The translations under genes and the position numbers were made by a program. DNA of 64,000 bases from Bathymodiolus brooksi (lineage: Eukaryota > Mollusca > Bivalvia > Mytilida > Modiolidae): NCBI GenBank assembly GCA_963680875.1, contig OY804580.1:94083353-94147352 (forward strand). Direction: 5' to 3'. The stretch's first letter is position 1; each line of letters starts with the position of its first letter. The notes beneath the pieces are model-generated. The model had not been told where the DNA came from. It was given only the letters and a program-made list of their open reading frames with translations, and did no database searches. This document shows positions 11,332-24,170 of this stretch, in pieces.

Positions 11332-12513
11332 TATGTGGTGGTGGCTGTTCTTTAAGGGAGTTGCCTAGCCGCGTTCCAAGTGGCGGATAGGATATGCCAT
11401 CTCGATATGGTGGGGGGGGGGGGGGAGGTTATCAAACTGCTTGTTGACCATAGTAGGTCGTGTCGTGGGAGTGCCACGCTTCATGCATGTTAAAAGCTTC
11501 TTTTGTAGATTATGAAAAAGAGACGGCATATTGTAGCCGTGAATTAGGGACTGTTTGGCTCAGGAATAGCGACAGTACCCTCAACACAGACTGAGACGCT
11601 TGATTCGCGAATGAGGAGACGTGTTCAGGAACTGTACAGGATGCGAGGCGGTAATACTCGTTATTGATTGGCTGTATCATGAGTAGTAAATGTTGAAAAT
11701 TTATTAGTTTTTATTTTCCAACCAGATTAAACGTGTTTTTGTTGTGCATGTTTTCTTAACAGAGCTCCGAACTGAAACTTTTTTCATTTAATTTTTTGTT
11801 CACTTTTGCATACTCACTTTGAAAACAGCGAGCCATAGTACTTCCGGTTACTTATGTTTGAAAAAATACCTTATCTTTTTTGGGTGGTCTGGGTTATATT
11901 GTGTTCATCCATAAAAGGATTTGTTGTGTGCAACTGCAGGTTTGTTCGCACATTTGAGAAGAATATTCAAGTTTAGCTACACTGAAAAACTGGTGGTCCC
12001 TAACTTATGGTCAAGTGTATAGTATGTGTAATGTTCAAAATTATATCGTTCTTTGTAATAACGCTGTTCGCATGGTTATAATGTGAGGCTTGGAATTTTA
12101 CTCACATGTGAAAAACAGCTGGGATGACCGCATCATTTCACTAAGAGGGGTGCTAAGGTCCATACAACTACCGGTAGTTTAACACCGCCACTATTTATTG
12201 AAGCGCCTGCATCAAGCCCCTGAGCCTTCAAAGGGAGCGGTCACATATTAATTTTGTGTGTTATGCATGGGTATCGATTACGCCTCTTTCTACGATTTTT
12301 TTTTAATTTGGAACCCTTACGAAAGTGTAGTATTAAAAAAACTAAACAAAATATATGTGTCATGCACTGATTGCGTATGTTGGCGTTATTCTTATAAATG
12401 AGTTGCCATTTATCTCCAAATTATGATTATGATGAAACAATCGCGGTGCATTTTCCTTTGCGATACTTCCAACAAATAAAGGCTCAATATCGATTTTTAG
12501 TTTTTTAGTGTTG
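11332..12513. other. Intergenic, nothing recognised
   Basis: Contains a poly-G tract (11412-11427) but no recognisable gene or repeat structure. Confidence 0.35.
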
Positions 12514-12790
12514 TGGTGTGTTAACGACACTTTCCACAATATTTCAGTTATATCGTGGCGGTCAGTCTTGTTGGTGGGGGAAACCGGAGTGAGGGCCGTA
12601 GAAAACCACCTACATTTGCTACAGTATGTACCTGTCGCAAATCACTGATAAACTTTATCACATACTGTTGTATTGAGCACACCTCCCCATGAACGGGGTT
12701 CGATCTCACAATGTTAGAAATGATAGGCACTGATTGCACAGGTAGTTGTAAATCCAACTACCATACTATCACGACCATGCCGGCCCCTCT
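12514..12790 (-). repeat. tRNA-derived SINE
   Basis: Same order and sense as the copy at 1817-2046: minus-strand head with GTATGGTAGTTGG (A-box-like) and GAGATCGAACCCC (B box), the GATAAAGTTTATCAGTGA body, and a tail with ATATAACTGAAATATTG ending near 12514. Confidence 0.8.
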
Positions 12791-13204
12791 CAATTTCGAT
12801 AAGTAACGGATTGATTACTGTGCCCTCTTATCGACAATTGTTAATGTACGGTTTACTAATAAGAAGAAATTCCGTTATTATACAGCTTGTATTTCCTTAT
12901 AATTGTTTTGTACATTCCTTGTTAACATTAACAATTAATGCTAACAAGGAAGCTACAAAACTAGGAATTCCTAGTGGTCATATTTATATTGAAACATTTT
13001 CCATTCAACGAACCCCAACGGCCAATCCGAACAATATTCCAGATTTTCGTAATGTTATTCTATACGAGTTATCGTTCTTGCTTGTAGGTATTTTGGATTT
13101 CCGGTATTGAGAAATGGAAAGCAAATGTCACGCGTCCTGAACACTTCCAAAATCCAATCATAAAATCCGTTGGAAAAATACGCAAAATCCATATCCCTTT
13201 CACA
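12791..13204. repeat. Dispersed mollusc repeat fragments
   Basis: 12936-13060 contains AACAAGGAAGCTAC and related words also found at 31493. 13113-13198 (AAATGGAAAGCAAATGTCAC...CGCAAAATCCATATCCC) recurs at 22017-22103. Neither copy has clear ends. Confidence 0.5.
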
Positions 13205-13507
13205 TATTCAAGACCCATTTTGGGAAAGAGAAATATTTACAAATTAATAATTTTAAAATTCGAGTCTATATGTAAGATAAGAGTCGGTGCTCATTCATTA
13301 AATATTGAAACTGGCAGATATAAGAACATTATAAGATCAGAAAAAAAATGCACAAATTGTTCTAAGGGAGATATTGAAGATGAGAAACATTTTATTGTCG
13401 ACTGTCCCTTATATGAAAATATTAGAGTAAAATTTTTTGATAAAGTTATTGACTTATGTCCAAATTTTAGTTACATGGACACATCATCAAAGGACTGGGA
13501 GCTATAA
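13205..13507 (+). pseudogene. LINE reverse transcriptase C-terminal fragment
   Basis: The ORF includes HSLNIETGRYKNIIRSEKKC, then TNCSKGDIEDEKHFIVDCPL. This is the 'R-C-x-x-C ... E-D-E-x-H-F-x-x-x-C-x-x-Y' zinc-binding tail found after the reverse transcriptase in many metazoan LINEs. The frame ends at 13507. The endonuclease and polymerase parts are not present upstream, so this is a 5'-truncated insertion. Confidence 0.7.
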
Positions 13508-13892
13508 GGGCCAAAATCGGCCCCATCTCAGATGTCGATAAAATTTTCTCTAAAATGTATTCACAATATGTGCTTTTCAGAAATAAATACAGTTAGTTAA
13601 TATGTGTATCTAATTCCTCACAGCGGATCGACAAATCAGTTCAGGTAATGAAAAGCAGTGAATGTCATATTTTTCATTATACAGAACGTACGTATCATTG
13701 TATTATAATGCATATCATTAAAAAACAAAGCATAATAAAACTCAATAAACACAGCATACAGACCATGAAAAAAACATTCTGTCCAGCAAAAAAATCCCAG
13801 CCCACTAAGTATAATTAATCAAATATGTGCCTTATGTGAATTTCTTTTACACATCATAAACAGTTTTCAAAGATATCATACATATAAGCATA
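13508..13892. other. LINE 3' flank, nothing else recognised
   Basis: AT-rich sequence following the LINE fragment, possibly including its 3' UTR. No poly-A boundary is clear. Confidence 0.35.
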
Positions 13893-14180
13893 AGGGACCG
13901 ACCATTTAGCATGAAAAGAGGAGAGGGGGGCTTTAGTTTTACCCAGAGTAGCAAAACTTTTTTTGTGTGTAGTGCAGAATTTTTTTAATTTTTTCTGGAC
14001 ATATACCACCAAAATATTTTTTTCAGAATTTAACATTCTTTTTTTATACTAAAATCATGAATCAGAATATTTTTGTTTGCTCACTTTTGTAGTCAGAATA
14101 TTTTTTTTTCTCAAAATAGAGCATCAAAATATTTTTTTAGAAAAAACCATAGCCCCCTTCAGGTTTAATGGTTCGTCCCT
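13893..14180. mobile_element. Small DNA-transposon MITE, 288 bp
   Basis: Ends AGGGACCGACCATTTA and, inverted at the right, AGGGACGAACCATTAA match for about 16 bp with three differences. They continue into G-rich (GAGGGGGGCTTTAG) and partner (CTGAAGGGGGCTATGG) segments. The interior is T/A-rich with repeated AAAATATTTTTTT. The target duplication is not resolved. Confidence 0.6.
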
Positions 14181-14878
14181 AATGATCAAATTGAGGCACC
14201 AAGCTAAAATGTGTTAGGTTTTGTTACTGGCAATACATTTTAGGGACATATTTAACATTTTTTTGTTTTTTTCCAGGATGAGTATTTTCAATTGTTCTTG
14301 TTGGTTATTACTGGTCACAGTTTTATGTGCATTTCAAATGGACAACAGAAATTCTTCAAGGTACATGTAGTTAGCGAGTTTTAGTGATTATCAATCATAT
14401 ATTGTTCAAAAGATATTTAACACACTCCTTAAATTGATGATACACTGCACTTAATAAATGTGCATTTAAATTATTTAAATATTTTTTTACAATTAAATCA
14501 CTTTAAATTAAATCACAGAAGGGTTATATTACACTATATGGCATGGACATAACTTACTTCGCTAAGCTGGTTTAACTTGTGTCTAATCCATTTAGTCTAT
14601 CTAATTGGCAAATACATTATGTTTAAACTTACACACTGCGTCATATATTTTAAATGTTCTCCAGTACCACAAACGGTTATAAATGAAATAACAACGATAG
14701 TTAACAGTTAACAAAGGAATAACAGAGACAAATATGTTGTTAGGACACATTAGGGGTGGGGGTGATTTAGAAACAAATTGTGACATAATAATGATCTACT
14801 GGTGGTAGATAATATGATAGACATGTAATAAGACGTTTGTGAAGATGCAGACCTCATTTGTAATATGGATTAGGGTTA
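14181..14878. other. Intergenic, nothing recognised
   Basis: AT-rich; no coding or repeat structure beyond short poly-A and poly-T runs. Confidence 0.35.
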
Positions 14879-15122
14879 TGGTGTTCAATGTCACTTTCAA
14901 CAATATTTTCTTTATATCATGGGGGTCAGTTTTATTGGTGGAAGAAACCGGAGTCCTTGGAGAAAAGCACTGACCTGTCGCAAATCATTGACAATTTGTA
15001 TCACATAATGCTGTATAGAGTACACCTTGTAATGAGCGGGATTCGAACTCCCATCCTTTGTAATGATAGGCACTGATTGTATATGTAGTTGTACATCTAA
15101 CTACCATACGATCACGACCACA
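14879..15122 (-). repeat. tRNA-derived SINE
   Basis: Third well preserved member. Minus-strand head at GTATGGTAGTTAG, B-box-like GAGTTCGAATCCC, GATACAAATTGTCAATGA body, and a degenerate tail at GATATAAAGAAAATATTGTTG near 14905. Confidence 0.78.
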
Positions 15123-15131
15123 ACAGATCAC

Positions 15132-15620
15132 ATAAAAAGGATAACTTCGGTAATTGTGTAAATCAGTTAAGGTAGAACAACACACTATCTAGATAATATT
15201 GCATCATTAAAAGGAGAATTTCGGAAATTGCTTAAGCCAGTTATTGTAGCACAACACATCTATCTAGATAATATTGTGCTATAAAAAGGAGAACTTCGGT
15301 AATTGTGTAAGCCAGTTATGGTAGCACAACACATCTATCTAGATAATAATGCATTATAGAAAGGAAAACTTCGGTAATTGTGTAAGCCAGTTGTGGTAGC
15401 ACAACACAGCTATCTAGATAATAATGTGTTATAGAAAGGAGAACTTCGGTAATTGTGTAAGCCAGTTATGGTAGCACAACACAGCTATCTAGATAATAAT
15501 GCATTATAGAAAGGAAAACTTCGGTAATTGTGTAAGCCAGTTGTGGTAGCACAACACTACTATCTAGATAATATTGTGTTATAAAAAGGAGAACTTTGGT
15601 AAGTATGAAAGCCTCTTGTG
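15132..15620 (+). repeat. Minisatellite, about 74-75 bp unit, 7 copies
   Basis: Seven units carry AACTTCGGTAATTGTG, AAGCCAGTTATGGTAGCACA and TATCTAGATAATA in fixed order. Units are 85-95% alike by eye. The first and last are most diverged, as expected of an array edge. Confidence 0.9.
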
Positions 15621-15711
15621 GTAGAATAACACAGTTGTATAGAAAATAGTTGACTATTTCGTGCCTTATATTACTCAATAAATGAATAACAGAAAAATGA
15701 CGCTTTGATCG

Positions 15712-15862
15712 CAAACGTAGATAAATGTAGCCTAGAAATATACGATTAGATAGGTAGATGCAACCTAGAAACAAACAATTAGTTAGGTAGATGTAACCTA
15801 GAAACAAACGATTAGTTGCGTAGATGTAACACAGAAACTAACAATTAGTTATGTATTAATAA
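15712..15862. repeat. Minisatellite, about 39 bp unit, 4 copies
   Basis: Four units of GTAGATGTAACCTAGAAACA plus ACGATTAGTTAG. The minus-strand ORF over this region (GYIYL repeats) is a by-product. Confidence 0.85.
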
Positions 15863-18855
15863 ACGAATATTTAGGCTTGTATATATTGAAAACTTGTTAT
15901 GTAGAGAAAAGAAGCACACTAATATGACCATTTGCTGCAAATTCTAATGCATGTTTTATGTATTTACCTTTTTATATCATTCTCTCTATGAAATACATGA
16001 CTACAAATCCTTGGTCGATGCAAAAATATAGCTTACGTGACAATCAAGGACTATTTCACATGACAAGACAAACGCATACAATAAAGATCAAATCTAAAGG
16101 CCATCCTTTAATAAACGTGAACAAAAAGGTAGATTTTAAATCTTTGAATTTCAATAATCATCATGCAATCTGACACTTTACAGGTATGTTAATTGTCGTA
16201 ATATTATACTTATTTAATCTTTTTAAACAGAAGACAACAATTAGATTGTTAGAGAGGGTAGGTTAATTCATTATATACTAAGATCTGCCAGGTTAAAGTT
16301 TTGTAATTTCGTGACATTATAGATATATTCATCCCTCACTTTTTGGTACAATAAATGTAATGACTAATATTGGATTTAAAAGATTACAATATAGTCCTAA
16401 ATATCAGACATTTACAAGTATTCAAGTTTGGCGAAATATAAATGGATATAAATAAAAATCTAGAAGCTTAAATGAACATAGATAATAAAATTTCCGATGC
16501 CCTTTAAAACGGGATATATAACATCTCGAGACTGATAACGTATAATATCCGCCAATCCATGTTAAAACTCCCAACACATTCTGGCTTCCATGATTTATTT
16601 CTTAATTATTCAACATGGATTATATCCTCTCCTGCTGCTGTAGCGCTGCTTTACCATGTTATGCATTTGATTTAGTTCCTTTGACATTCTAATTACTGAG
16701 AATACTTTCCTCTCATGATTTAAGAAAATAAAAAGATCAACATTCGGTTATAAAAAGATTTAAAAAAAGCAATTTACAGAGCTCAGCATTGACGAGTTTC
16801 TGCAGTTGCTATAGATAATATTTGGTTACTAGGGACATTGTAAGGTTTAAAGAATTCTTATAATATATACTGGTTAGTGTTACTATCGTCCGCCATTACG
16901 AAAGTGTAACAATCGGTTGTTTGCACTAGTTACGATTAATCAGTATTCATAATTGGATTAGATAAACACGCTTCTGTTAATATTTTATGGCTTATTCCCG
17001 TGATTTTGGACGAATATTTCGAAATATGGATTATTGAATTGAACTTAAACGGTTATTGTTTAAATTGTTCAGAATCACAAAGTTCAGGACCAGGTCGGAC
17101 AAATCTATACGGTCATCAATATTATAAAAATTAAAGAATTAGCTAGTCAATTTGCCAGATGTGGGCTAACAGATCGATCTGTAGCTATTCAGATTTTAAC
17201 CTTGCTTATGTGGCAGAATTTCAATACAAAACGGGGTACGCAACAACAACAAAAAACGGTCGGTATGGAAACCCTTAACACACCTTTTTTACTAACGGTA
17301 TATGTTTTGTACAAAAGAACTAAGTCCCCTTCGAATATTGTCTTCACTTCACAAAGCCACAAAGTAGCATATTTTTATGATGTAGGGAGCACTTATGCAA
17401 TTGACAAAAAAATGAATCATTTGCACAATGATAGAGTAGCAAATATGTGGAGGAATAATGTTCCTACCGTATGCGGTAGAGGATAACATAGAAAGGAAAA
17501 AAACTGAGTTAAATGTTGTCTTAAATGAAAGTTTAAATACTATAAACAAAGGAAACGGGAACAAAGTGAGCAGTGTAGGAATTATTGTTTTTCATGTAGA
17601 AGCCGCATAAAATAATTAACAATTTACAAAGAGATAAATCTTGATTCTGTAAGAAGTAAAAATGAACGACATGATGTCCTGCAACAAAATTCGGCGATTT
17701 TTTTTTCTTTTAGTTTTTTGTCATTATAATTCAATTATATATATTTTTATCATTTTTAACCCTTTGTGGGAAGGGGGTAGAGTTTAACTGTCATATTGCA
17801 AATCAAATACATTTAAGAATCAACCCAATACATAAATTAATTTTTTGTGTTTTAGTGATATCTTTGCTATAACTTGTTATGCAATACACAGTTAACTATC
17901 AGTTAATATAATGATAGTTATCTTTCTACAATATGAATTTAACACCTTTGTTTCAAAATGACACGACTGTCTATTCCCCTAAGTGCCAAACCCAGGAAGC
18001 ATCGCATCGCTGTTGACACGGTCGACCTTCAGCAGACTACAAGTCTAGAAAGCGCTACCACTTCCTTAACACGTCAATATTAAATTTTAATTAATCTTCA
18101 AAAACATATGAAATTAAAGAATAAATCAATATAAAACTATGAAATCCTAGCAAAGAAATTTAAAAAAGAAGACAAATGGGGTGAAAAATGCCCGTCCGGT
18201 TCACGTATCTGAAACCTGGGAGCAAATAGTTATATTAGGTTCCTCATGAAACTTTTTTTCAGATAAAGAAATTCAGATATTCAGATGTTTTAATTTGATA
18301 AAACTTAAATTCCTTTTCATCTTCACTACAGATTCCTATAAAGAAATTGACCGACAAAAAGTTTTTATACAATGGCCAAAAGAAAAAGGACAATCACTGA
18401 TCTACAAAACACTACACAGAAAACTATCATTGACAAACTTTATCACATAGAAATCACATTAATATTATTACCAATTAAAAATAGTCAAGCGACTGTTGAT
18501 GAAAAATAAAATCCACACATGACTGTTGATGAAAATAAAATGTGCACATGATTGTTCATGAAAAAAAAATCAACATTATCTATAATACGACCCAGGTATT
18601 CACGTTTGATTTTTTTTATCAAAATCTCCAGAATGTTTGATGCCTTTATTTGAATGGCTTAAGATAAAGCTGAAATCGTAAAATTTGTATTTTTGCTTTT
18701 TCCAATTTTCGCAAAATTAGAGCCCATGCGAACAGTTTGACTAAAAATGGCAAAATTAACACCCCTTCGAAAATAACCACTTAAATAGTAGATTAATAAA
18801 TGTAGACATTTATGTTTGAGACAGAATATATTTTTAACATCATGTTGGGGGTCAG
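15863..18855. other. Intergenic, no gene recognised
   Basis: About 3 kb of AT-rich DNA. Short ORFs at 15958, 17202 and 17349 have no motif I recognise. 18420-18450 has a scrap of SINE body (GACAAACTTTATCACATA), and 18490-18560 a short tandem 'GACTGTTGATGAAAATAAAA' repeat. Confidence 0.4.
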
Positions 18856-19570
18856 TGAGTAATTGTTGTTTACGGCAATTTTTCAGCTATATGATTGGAA
18901 TGAATAACCAACTGACATTACCCGGAACTGAGAGGTTATTTTACTTTAAAATCACTTCTTCATAGTGGATTGAAACAAGTGATGTCACTCTTTACTTTGG
19001 GGAGTACAAGAGCAGTCCTTGTAGTGGCATTAGCCTACTCTTTTCCAGATGTCTTTAATGTGATCATGGCATTGATCTCCCCTTACACAAACCAGCCTTT
19101 TATTGTCCCCATCCAACGGACTAGCATCGTTTCTTGAGACCACCCTAGACAATGGCGTCAAGGTTGTCAAAAAGGTTATAACAAGTAAATTCAGGTTTCA
19201 TTGGATAGCAATATATGCATTGGGGTGTTTTCGCAATTTCAGCTGCACACCCGTTACTGTACAAAATTACCTTAAAGAGCCCTAACCCCCGTGAGACTAG
19301 TGAAAGTATGAATTTTAATGTTATTGATATAAAAAACAATTAACCTGAAAACTGTTTATATATTGATATCTGATGTCTTTTTTACATAAAAAAAATGTCA
19401 CAAAATTTATGGGCCACCATTATGCCATTTGGGCCAGTGACTAATATTTTACTGGCCCAAACAAAATTTTTCGGGACAGCCTTAAGCTGGCCTTCAGGCA
19501 CTGATATTACGACGAGAACAAGTTAATTTTCAATAAGATGAAGATGAGGTCCCAACACGCTTAGTTTTTT
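18856..19570 (-). repeat. Interrupted SINE copy
   Basis: 18856-18893 matches the SINE tail (minus ATATAGCTGAAAAATTGCCG...AACAAT). 19505-19570 matches the adjacent body (CGAGAACAAGTTAATTTTCA). The roughly 610 bp between ends with GGCCAGCTTAAGGCTGTCC-like sequence on the minus strand and is probably an inserted hAT-like element, but I could not find both ends. Confidence 0.5.
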
Positions 19571-20045
19571 TTTATATAATATATATATATATCTTAAAAA
19601 TGATATAGGGTGCATATTTTATATCGTAAAGACGAGCCACTGTGGTTGGAATCCGGAACAGAACAGTACATAAAATTCGCCAAGAATAATTAATGCATGT
19701 GCAATTGATCGAAATTATTTGATTCTAACCATTAATAAACGATTTTTACCATGAAAGTAGAAAATCACGATACAACAAAACTAGGAAACCAACATGAAAA
19801 TCTTTTAAAAAAGGAAATACAAAGAATGTGAACAAATATCAAACTTTGTTTAACAACGTACGTACACGTGTACTATAATTTCCTCATTCTACGGTTATTG
19901 TACGTATGCTATGCGTATTTACTATTAAATTACAAAATTATTGAAAATATTGATTTTTGCTCATGGAGAACATAAGAAAAAATTAATAAGAATGTATTCA
20001 ATCATCAGTTTATTTTATATTCGCATTCACAGTTAGTAACAGGTG
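19571..20045. other. Intergenic, nothing recognised
   Basis: AT-rich, with an ATATATAT run at 19578-19592. No gene is visible. Confidence 0.35.
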
Positions 20046-20054
20046 CCCGTGACC

Positions 20055-21172
20055 TAGTCCGAGATTCCTCTGTCGTTTAACGGCATTTATAAAGTTGCTG
20101 TAGCCGTTCAACGTCAGAGGGCAATACATACGGAAAACAGCGGATTTGCTTCTCCAACTCTGGGTCAGCACATTTCCACGTTTCGTGGCTCTCGAATTTT
20201 ATTTTCTATCAGAAACCCTTATATAAATAGCTTCACCAATCATTTTTCTATTCATTCATAACCACCTTACCCTCAGAAAGTGGTGCTACACTCCATTACA
20301 GCACGATTTTGCCTTAGATCCTATGATTCCGACATTTGTCTTCCATTTTTCAAACATTTGTCACGTGACTACGAGAAAACCACGATTACCGCAATGTATC
20401 ATGGGAGATGATTTGCATATAAACAAACAAACAAATATTTGTATTGCCAATCATACACGCCTGTTAAGGCAGAACAATTAACATAAAATTTAATACAGTT
20501 GATTATATTGATTGGTAATGATTTTAACAGCAATAGTGAATTACAGATAACCATAAAAAAAAATGATGTAGTATCTTGTCCAAAAAAGGGGGACGTAACA
20601 CATGCTCTTTCCGAAGCCCATTGGCAACACTCTGCCATTGAATCTTTTCTTTCCAACACATTCTGTATTATTTCCTTCTGCTCTGCTTTGATCTATAGAT
20701 GGACTGTTTGTCCTGTAGAATACGCTTAAATGTATGGTCTTCCATGTGATTTGAATGTTGTTTACGTATGCAAATAATGCTCAAATAATTTGGTGCGCTG
20801 AATTAAGTAGCTCCCATCATGCAATGCGTTACTGTTATCATTCAGTTAATATCGCGAGATCACGTTTGTAGATTCGAAAATGGAAGTCAAATGGCGGAAT
20901 AATAGGATCTAAGGCAAAATCGTGCTGTAATGGAGTGTAACACCACTTTCTGAGGGTAAGATGGTTTTGAATGAATAGAAAAATGATTGGTGAAACGATT
21001 TATATAAGGGTTTCTGATAGAAAATAAAATCCGATAGCCACGAAACGTGGAAATGTGCCGATCCTAGAGCTGGTGAGGCAAATCCGCTGTTTTCCGTATA
21101 TATTACCCTCTGACGTTGAACGGCTACAGCAACTTTATAAATGCCGTTAAACGACAGAGGAATCTCGGACTA
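20055..21172. mobile_element. Mutator-like element with about 290-bp terminal inverted repeats
   Basis: The left arm (20055 to about 20345) and right arm (about 20880 to 21172) are inverted copies starting TAGTCCGAGATTCCTCTGTC. They include CGTTTAACGGCATTTATAAA and the TCAGAAAGTGGTG/CACGATTTTGCC blocks, with only scattered differences. The element is flanked by an exact 9-bp repeat CCCGTGACC (20046-20054, 21173-21181). The 530-bp interior has no transposase. Very long inverted ends plus a 9-bp target duplication are characteristic of Mutator-like elements. Confidence 0.88.
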
Positions 21173-21181
21173 CCCGTGACC

Positions 21182-21447
21182 CAGATATGATTGCAACGTT
21201 CATTACGTTGTCCTTGTCTTATTTCAACGTAATGACGTGATCACTTTTGATTTCATATATTTTCACGAAACGATAGACTTTTCATTGACTAGTGTGACGT
21301 CATCGCACGTGCAAATATGGAAAATTGTTACCAAAATAGTAGTTGGGGTAAAGCTCTTATAAAATCAAGAAAAAACGAAAGCTATACGTTTCATTTATAA
21401 TTTGTCTATTTTTTAGGCCAATTTCTGCCCTTATCATACCTACTCCT
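21182..21447. other. Intergenic
   Basis: Contains TTTCAACGTAATGACGTGATCAC-like sequence but no recognised gene or repeat. Confidence 0.35.
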
Positions 21448-21585
21448 TTATCACCTAATGTTGTATCGAGTACACCTCGTCTGAGCTGGATTTGAATGCA
21501 TGTAATGTTAGTGGTGATAGGAACTGATTGCATAGGTAGATATAAATCCAACTACCATATGATTACGACCACGACGGCCCCGCAT
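21448..21585 (-). repeat. SINE head fragment
   Basis: Minus-strand tRNA-like head (CATATGGTAGTTGG, then GCATTCAAATCCAGC in place of the B box) and the first part of the body. Degenerate and truncated. Confidence 0.65.
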
Positions 21586-22989
21586 AATAAACGTTTCAAT
21601 AGCATATCTATAGATGTACATTTTTAAGACTATTTTGACCTATCAATATACGGATTCTGATTACCCCTTTGGTCACAGGCACTCGAATTCCGGACCCCCG
21701 GCCTTTTCCCTCATTTGGTCAGTCCCTCCTGCGATAGTATGGTATGGATCTTTGTCTGGAAGTATATCTTTGAGCCATTTATCCATATTTTACAACATTT
21801 TGTGTTACAACTCTCTCGTTCGATCTACTAACTTTTGTTTCTAGGTCTAGCTGCCGAGACACAAGTTTGTCACAGGAGCTACATTATTGCAGCTAATGAC
21901 CACCCACTTCCGGTAAGGAAATGACAAAATGTTACCTTGCTATTCAGCAACGAATATGCTGCATGCAATTCAAATGGAATATAAAAAAAAAAAAAGATTA
22001 CACAGTGATTACAGGGAAATGGAAAGCAAGTGTCACGCGTCCTAAACACTTCCAAAATCCAATCATAAAATGGGGGGGGGGGAAATACGCAAAATCCATA
22101 TCCCTAATAAGGTACACGCATAGAATATGATAGCCTTCTAAACGTCCAGTTAGTGAAATACAAATGAATCATTTTCATTAAAAAAATATATAACATTCTG
22201 CGACATCGTCAGAGATTTCGAAAAAAATTATTTTCCGAAAATCAAATTTATGTCTAAAATGCTTCCATCTTTAGTGTGGCCATCAAGGCTAATATCAGAT
22301 AATGTTTTCCATTTCTTTTCTGTTACCATTATTTATATGGCAGCTATCACATAATTAAATCAATTTTTTGTCTGAAATGATCAAAATACGCTTACCTTTG
22401 AAAGACTGAACTGTTATGGCAACGCACTATCCGATCTGGCGTGTCACAATTAAAGTATGACATCCAATGGGTTTTCCGTTGGATATTTATAATTATTGTG
22501 AAAATTCTCATTTCTACTACATTGTACTTTCAATTTAAGATTTCAGAAAATCTAACTCATTACTGGAAGGTAAAAACGAAAGTAGATCTTTGCAGTATTA
22601 TCATAGTAGAGAAAATACAAGAAGCTTTATTATTGTTTCTACGTGACTAATCTAAATTTTTGTGTCATATTTCAATTTTAATTTAGGTCTTTCAATTCAT
22701 AAAATAGAGATGAGACAAATACGTCTAGAAATAGACATTTAGAAAAGATGCAGAGTCGTTGGGGTCTGGGATAAGGGGCTATATTGCTCCTCCACACTGA
22801 AAAGTGTGGGAACTATATTGTTTGTGCCCATCCAACTTTTTTTCGTAAAATCTAAGAAAGAGCCAAAATGTTTAGCATGGAAGCAAAAAAAAAAACGTTT
22901 TTGTCCTGTCAACAGAGGGTGATATAAGTCACAGGCACTCGTTTCATATATATTTGTTTACTATCTACGTCTATCCATCGTTATAGTTG
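21586..22989. other. Intergenic with dispersed repeat at 22017-22103
   Basis: 22017-22103 is a second copy of the repeat at 13113-13198, interrupted by a poly-G run. No gene is recognised elsewhere. Confidence 0.4.
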
Positions 22990-23200
22990 GCAAGACTCCT
23001 TTTTCTTACGGTGAAAATCGGAAGGAACAGGTAGTCTTGACCAGATGTCGTATAGGTCATAGTAGACTTACTCATAGCTATTTGTTAAATAACGAGGAAC
23101 GACCGGAATGTATTCCGTGTAATTCTAATTTTTCATTAAAACATGTCTTGATTGATTGTGTGGATGTTGCCGATGTTCGGCAGACATTCAACAATGCCAA
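22990..23200 (+). pseudogene. LINE (I/Jockey-like) C-terminal fragment
   Basis: Reads GENRKEQVVLTRCRIGHSRL, then THSYLLNNEERPECIPC and SLKHVLIDC, with ADVRQTF after it. The order 'V-V-L-T-R-x-R-I-G-H-x-x-L-T-H-x-Y-L-L ... C-x-x-C ... H-x-L-x-x-C' is the C-terminal zinc module after RNase H in I-clade and related LINEs. It is cut at 23201 by the hAT-like element. No upstream RT is visible. Confidence 0.75.
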
Positions 23201-23201
23201 C

Positions 23202-23922
23202 CAGGGGCGGATCCAGGACTTGTGGTTAGGGGGCGTGAGTAGGCGAGGGGTCTGGGGACCGCTTAATGTACCCAGCGGGTCGTAGGCAGAGCCTTGGTAG
23301 GGGCCCAGGGGGGGGGGGCGAAGTCCCCCCCACCTCATAAGTTCTGGGGGTTTGAGGAATTGCAGACATTTAATTGAACGACAATTTTGAACCAACCACA
23401 CCATTTTTACCAGACCAAAAAACTTGACTTTGGGTCTTAATTTTGTCGGATAATTGTTAACAGTATGTTTTTGTCAGATTATAAGAACCTAAACTAACAC
23501 TTTTTTTGAACAACCGTGACGCGAATTGTTCAACTCATGACTGATCGATCACGATATTTTAACCCTTCAAAGAACTATTGGTTTAGTTTTAACGCATTCC
23601 TCATTTCACTAATTGGTCTGTACTTTCGGTGCTTATCCTTTCGGGTGGTTCTACTTAATACTGCCCGTCCGGATGGAGCTTTTCTTTTCGTCGTTTGATT
23701 CATTCATTGAAAACGTGATTCGACTGTTCTTGTTTTAAACATAGACAAACAAAAGCGAAAATTGTCAATACATCATGTGTAGGAATATTTTACTACAGGT
23801 CACGAGTTAACCATTCATGAAAAAGTTGTTTGCTGAACTACTTAATTAACGTTGTATAACATATGCTTTGCGAATTTTAGGGGGGCCGCACGCCCCGCAC
23901 GCCCCCTCTAAATCCGCCTCTG
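23202..23922. mobile_element. Non-autonomous hAT-like element in a LINE fragment
   Basis: Left end CAGGGGCGGATCCAGGAC; right end inverted CAGAGGCGGATTTAGAG. Both continue into a G-rich GGGGGCGTG block. There is no transposase. An 8-bp target duplication is not clear (ATGCCAAC versus CCTATCAC), so one flank may have been altered. Poly-G at 23309-23319. Confidence 0.65.
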
Positions 23923-23939
23923 CCTATCACATATACTAG

Positions 23940-24170
23940 AGATGACCGCACAATCTCCTGACTTGGTACAATTTCTTTAACGTGCAAAGGGTGTGACACC
24001 CATTTACCTCCCGGTGTCTTTATGTGGGGGTAATGTATTTGATTCACCCTAGCAAAAAGCAGTTGTATGTAACCACACAGCGGAGAAACCGTAGTACATT
24101 GTATGTCCTACTTGTAAACACGATGCATAGCTGAAATACTGCTAAAGTTGTCGTTAAACACCAAAACCTA
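23940..24170 (+). repeat. SINE 3' part
   Basis: Ends with ATAGCTGAAATACTGCTAAA and GTCGTTAAACACCAAAACC (24127-24168), the SINE tail in plus orientation. The upstream part resembles SINE body but no tRNA head is visible. Confidence 0.55.

Noticed and set aside
15132..15620. CRISPR-like array
   Set aside because: The spacers are as similar as the repeats and the genome is eukaryotic; it is a minisatellite.
18930..19300. Cys/His-containing minus-strand frame that might be a host exon
   Set aside because: Stops interrupt it and I could not place splice sites or a family.
20399..20729. ORFs inside the long-inverted-repeat element as a transposase
   Set aside because: No transposase motif; both strands give short unrelated frames.
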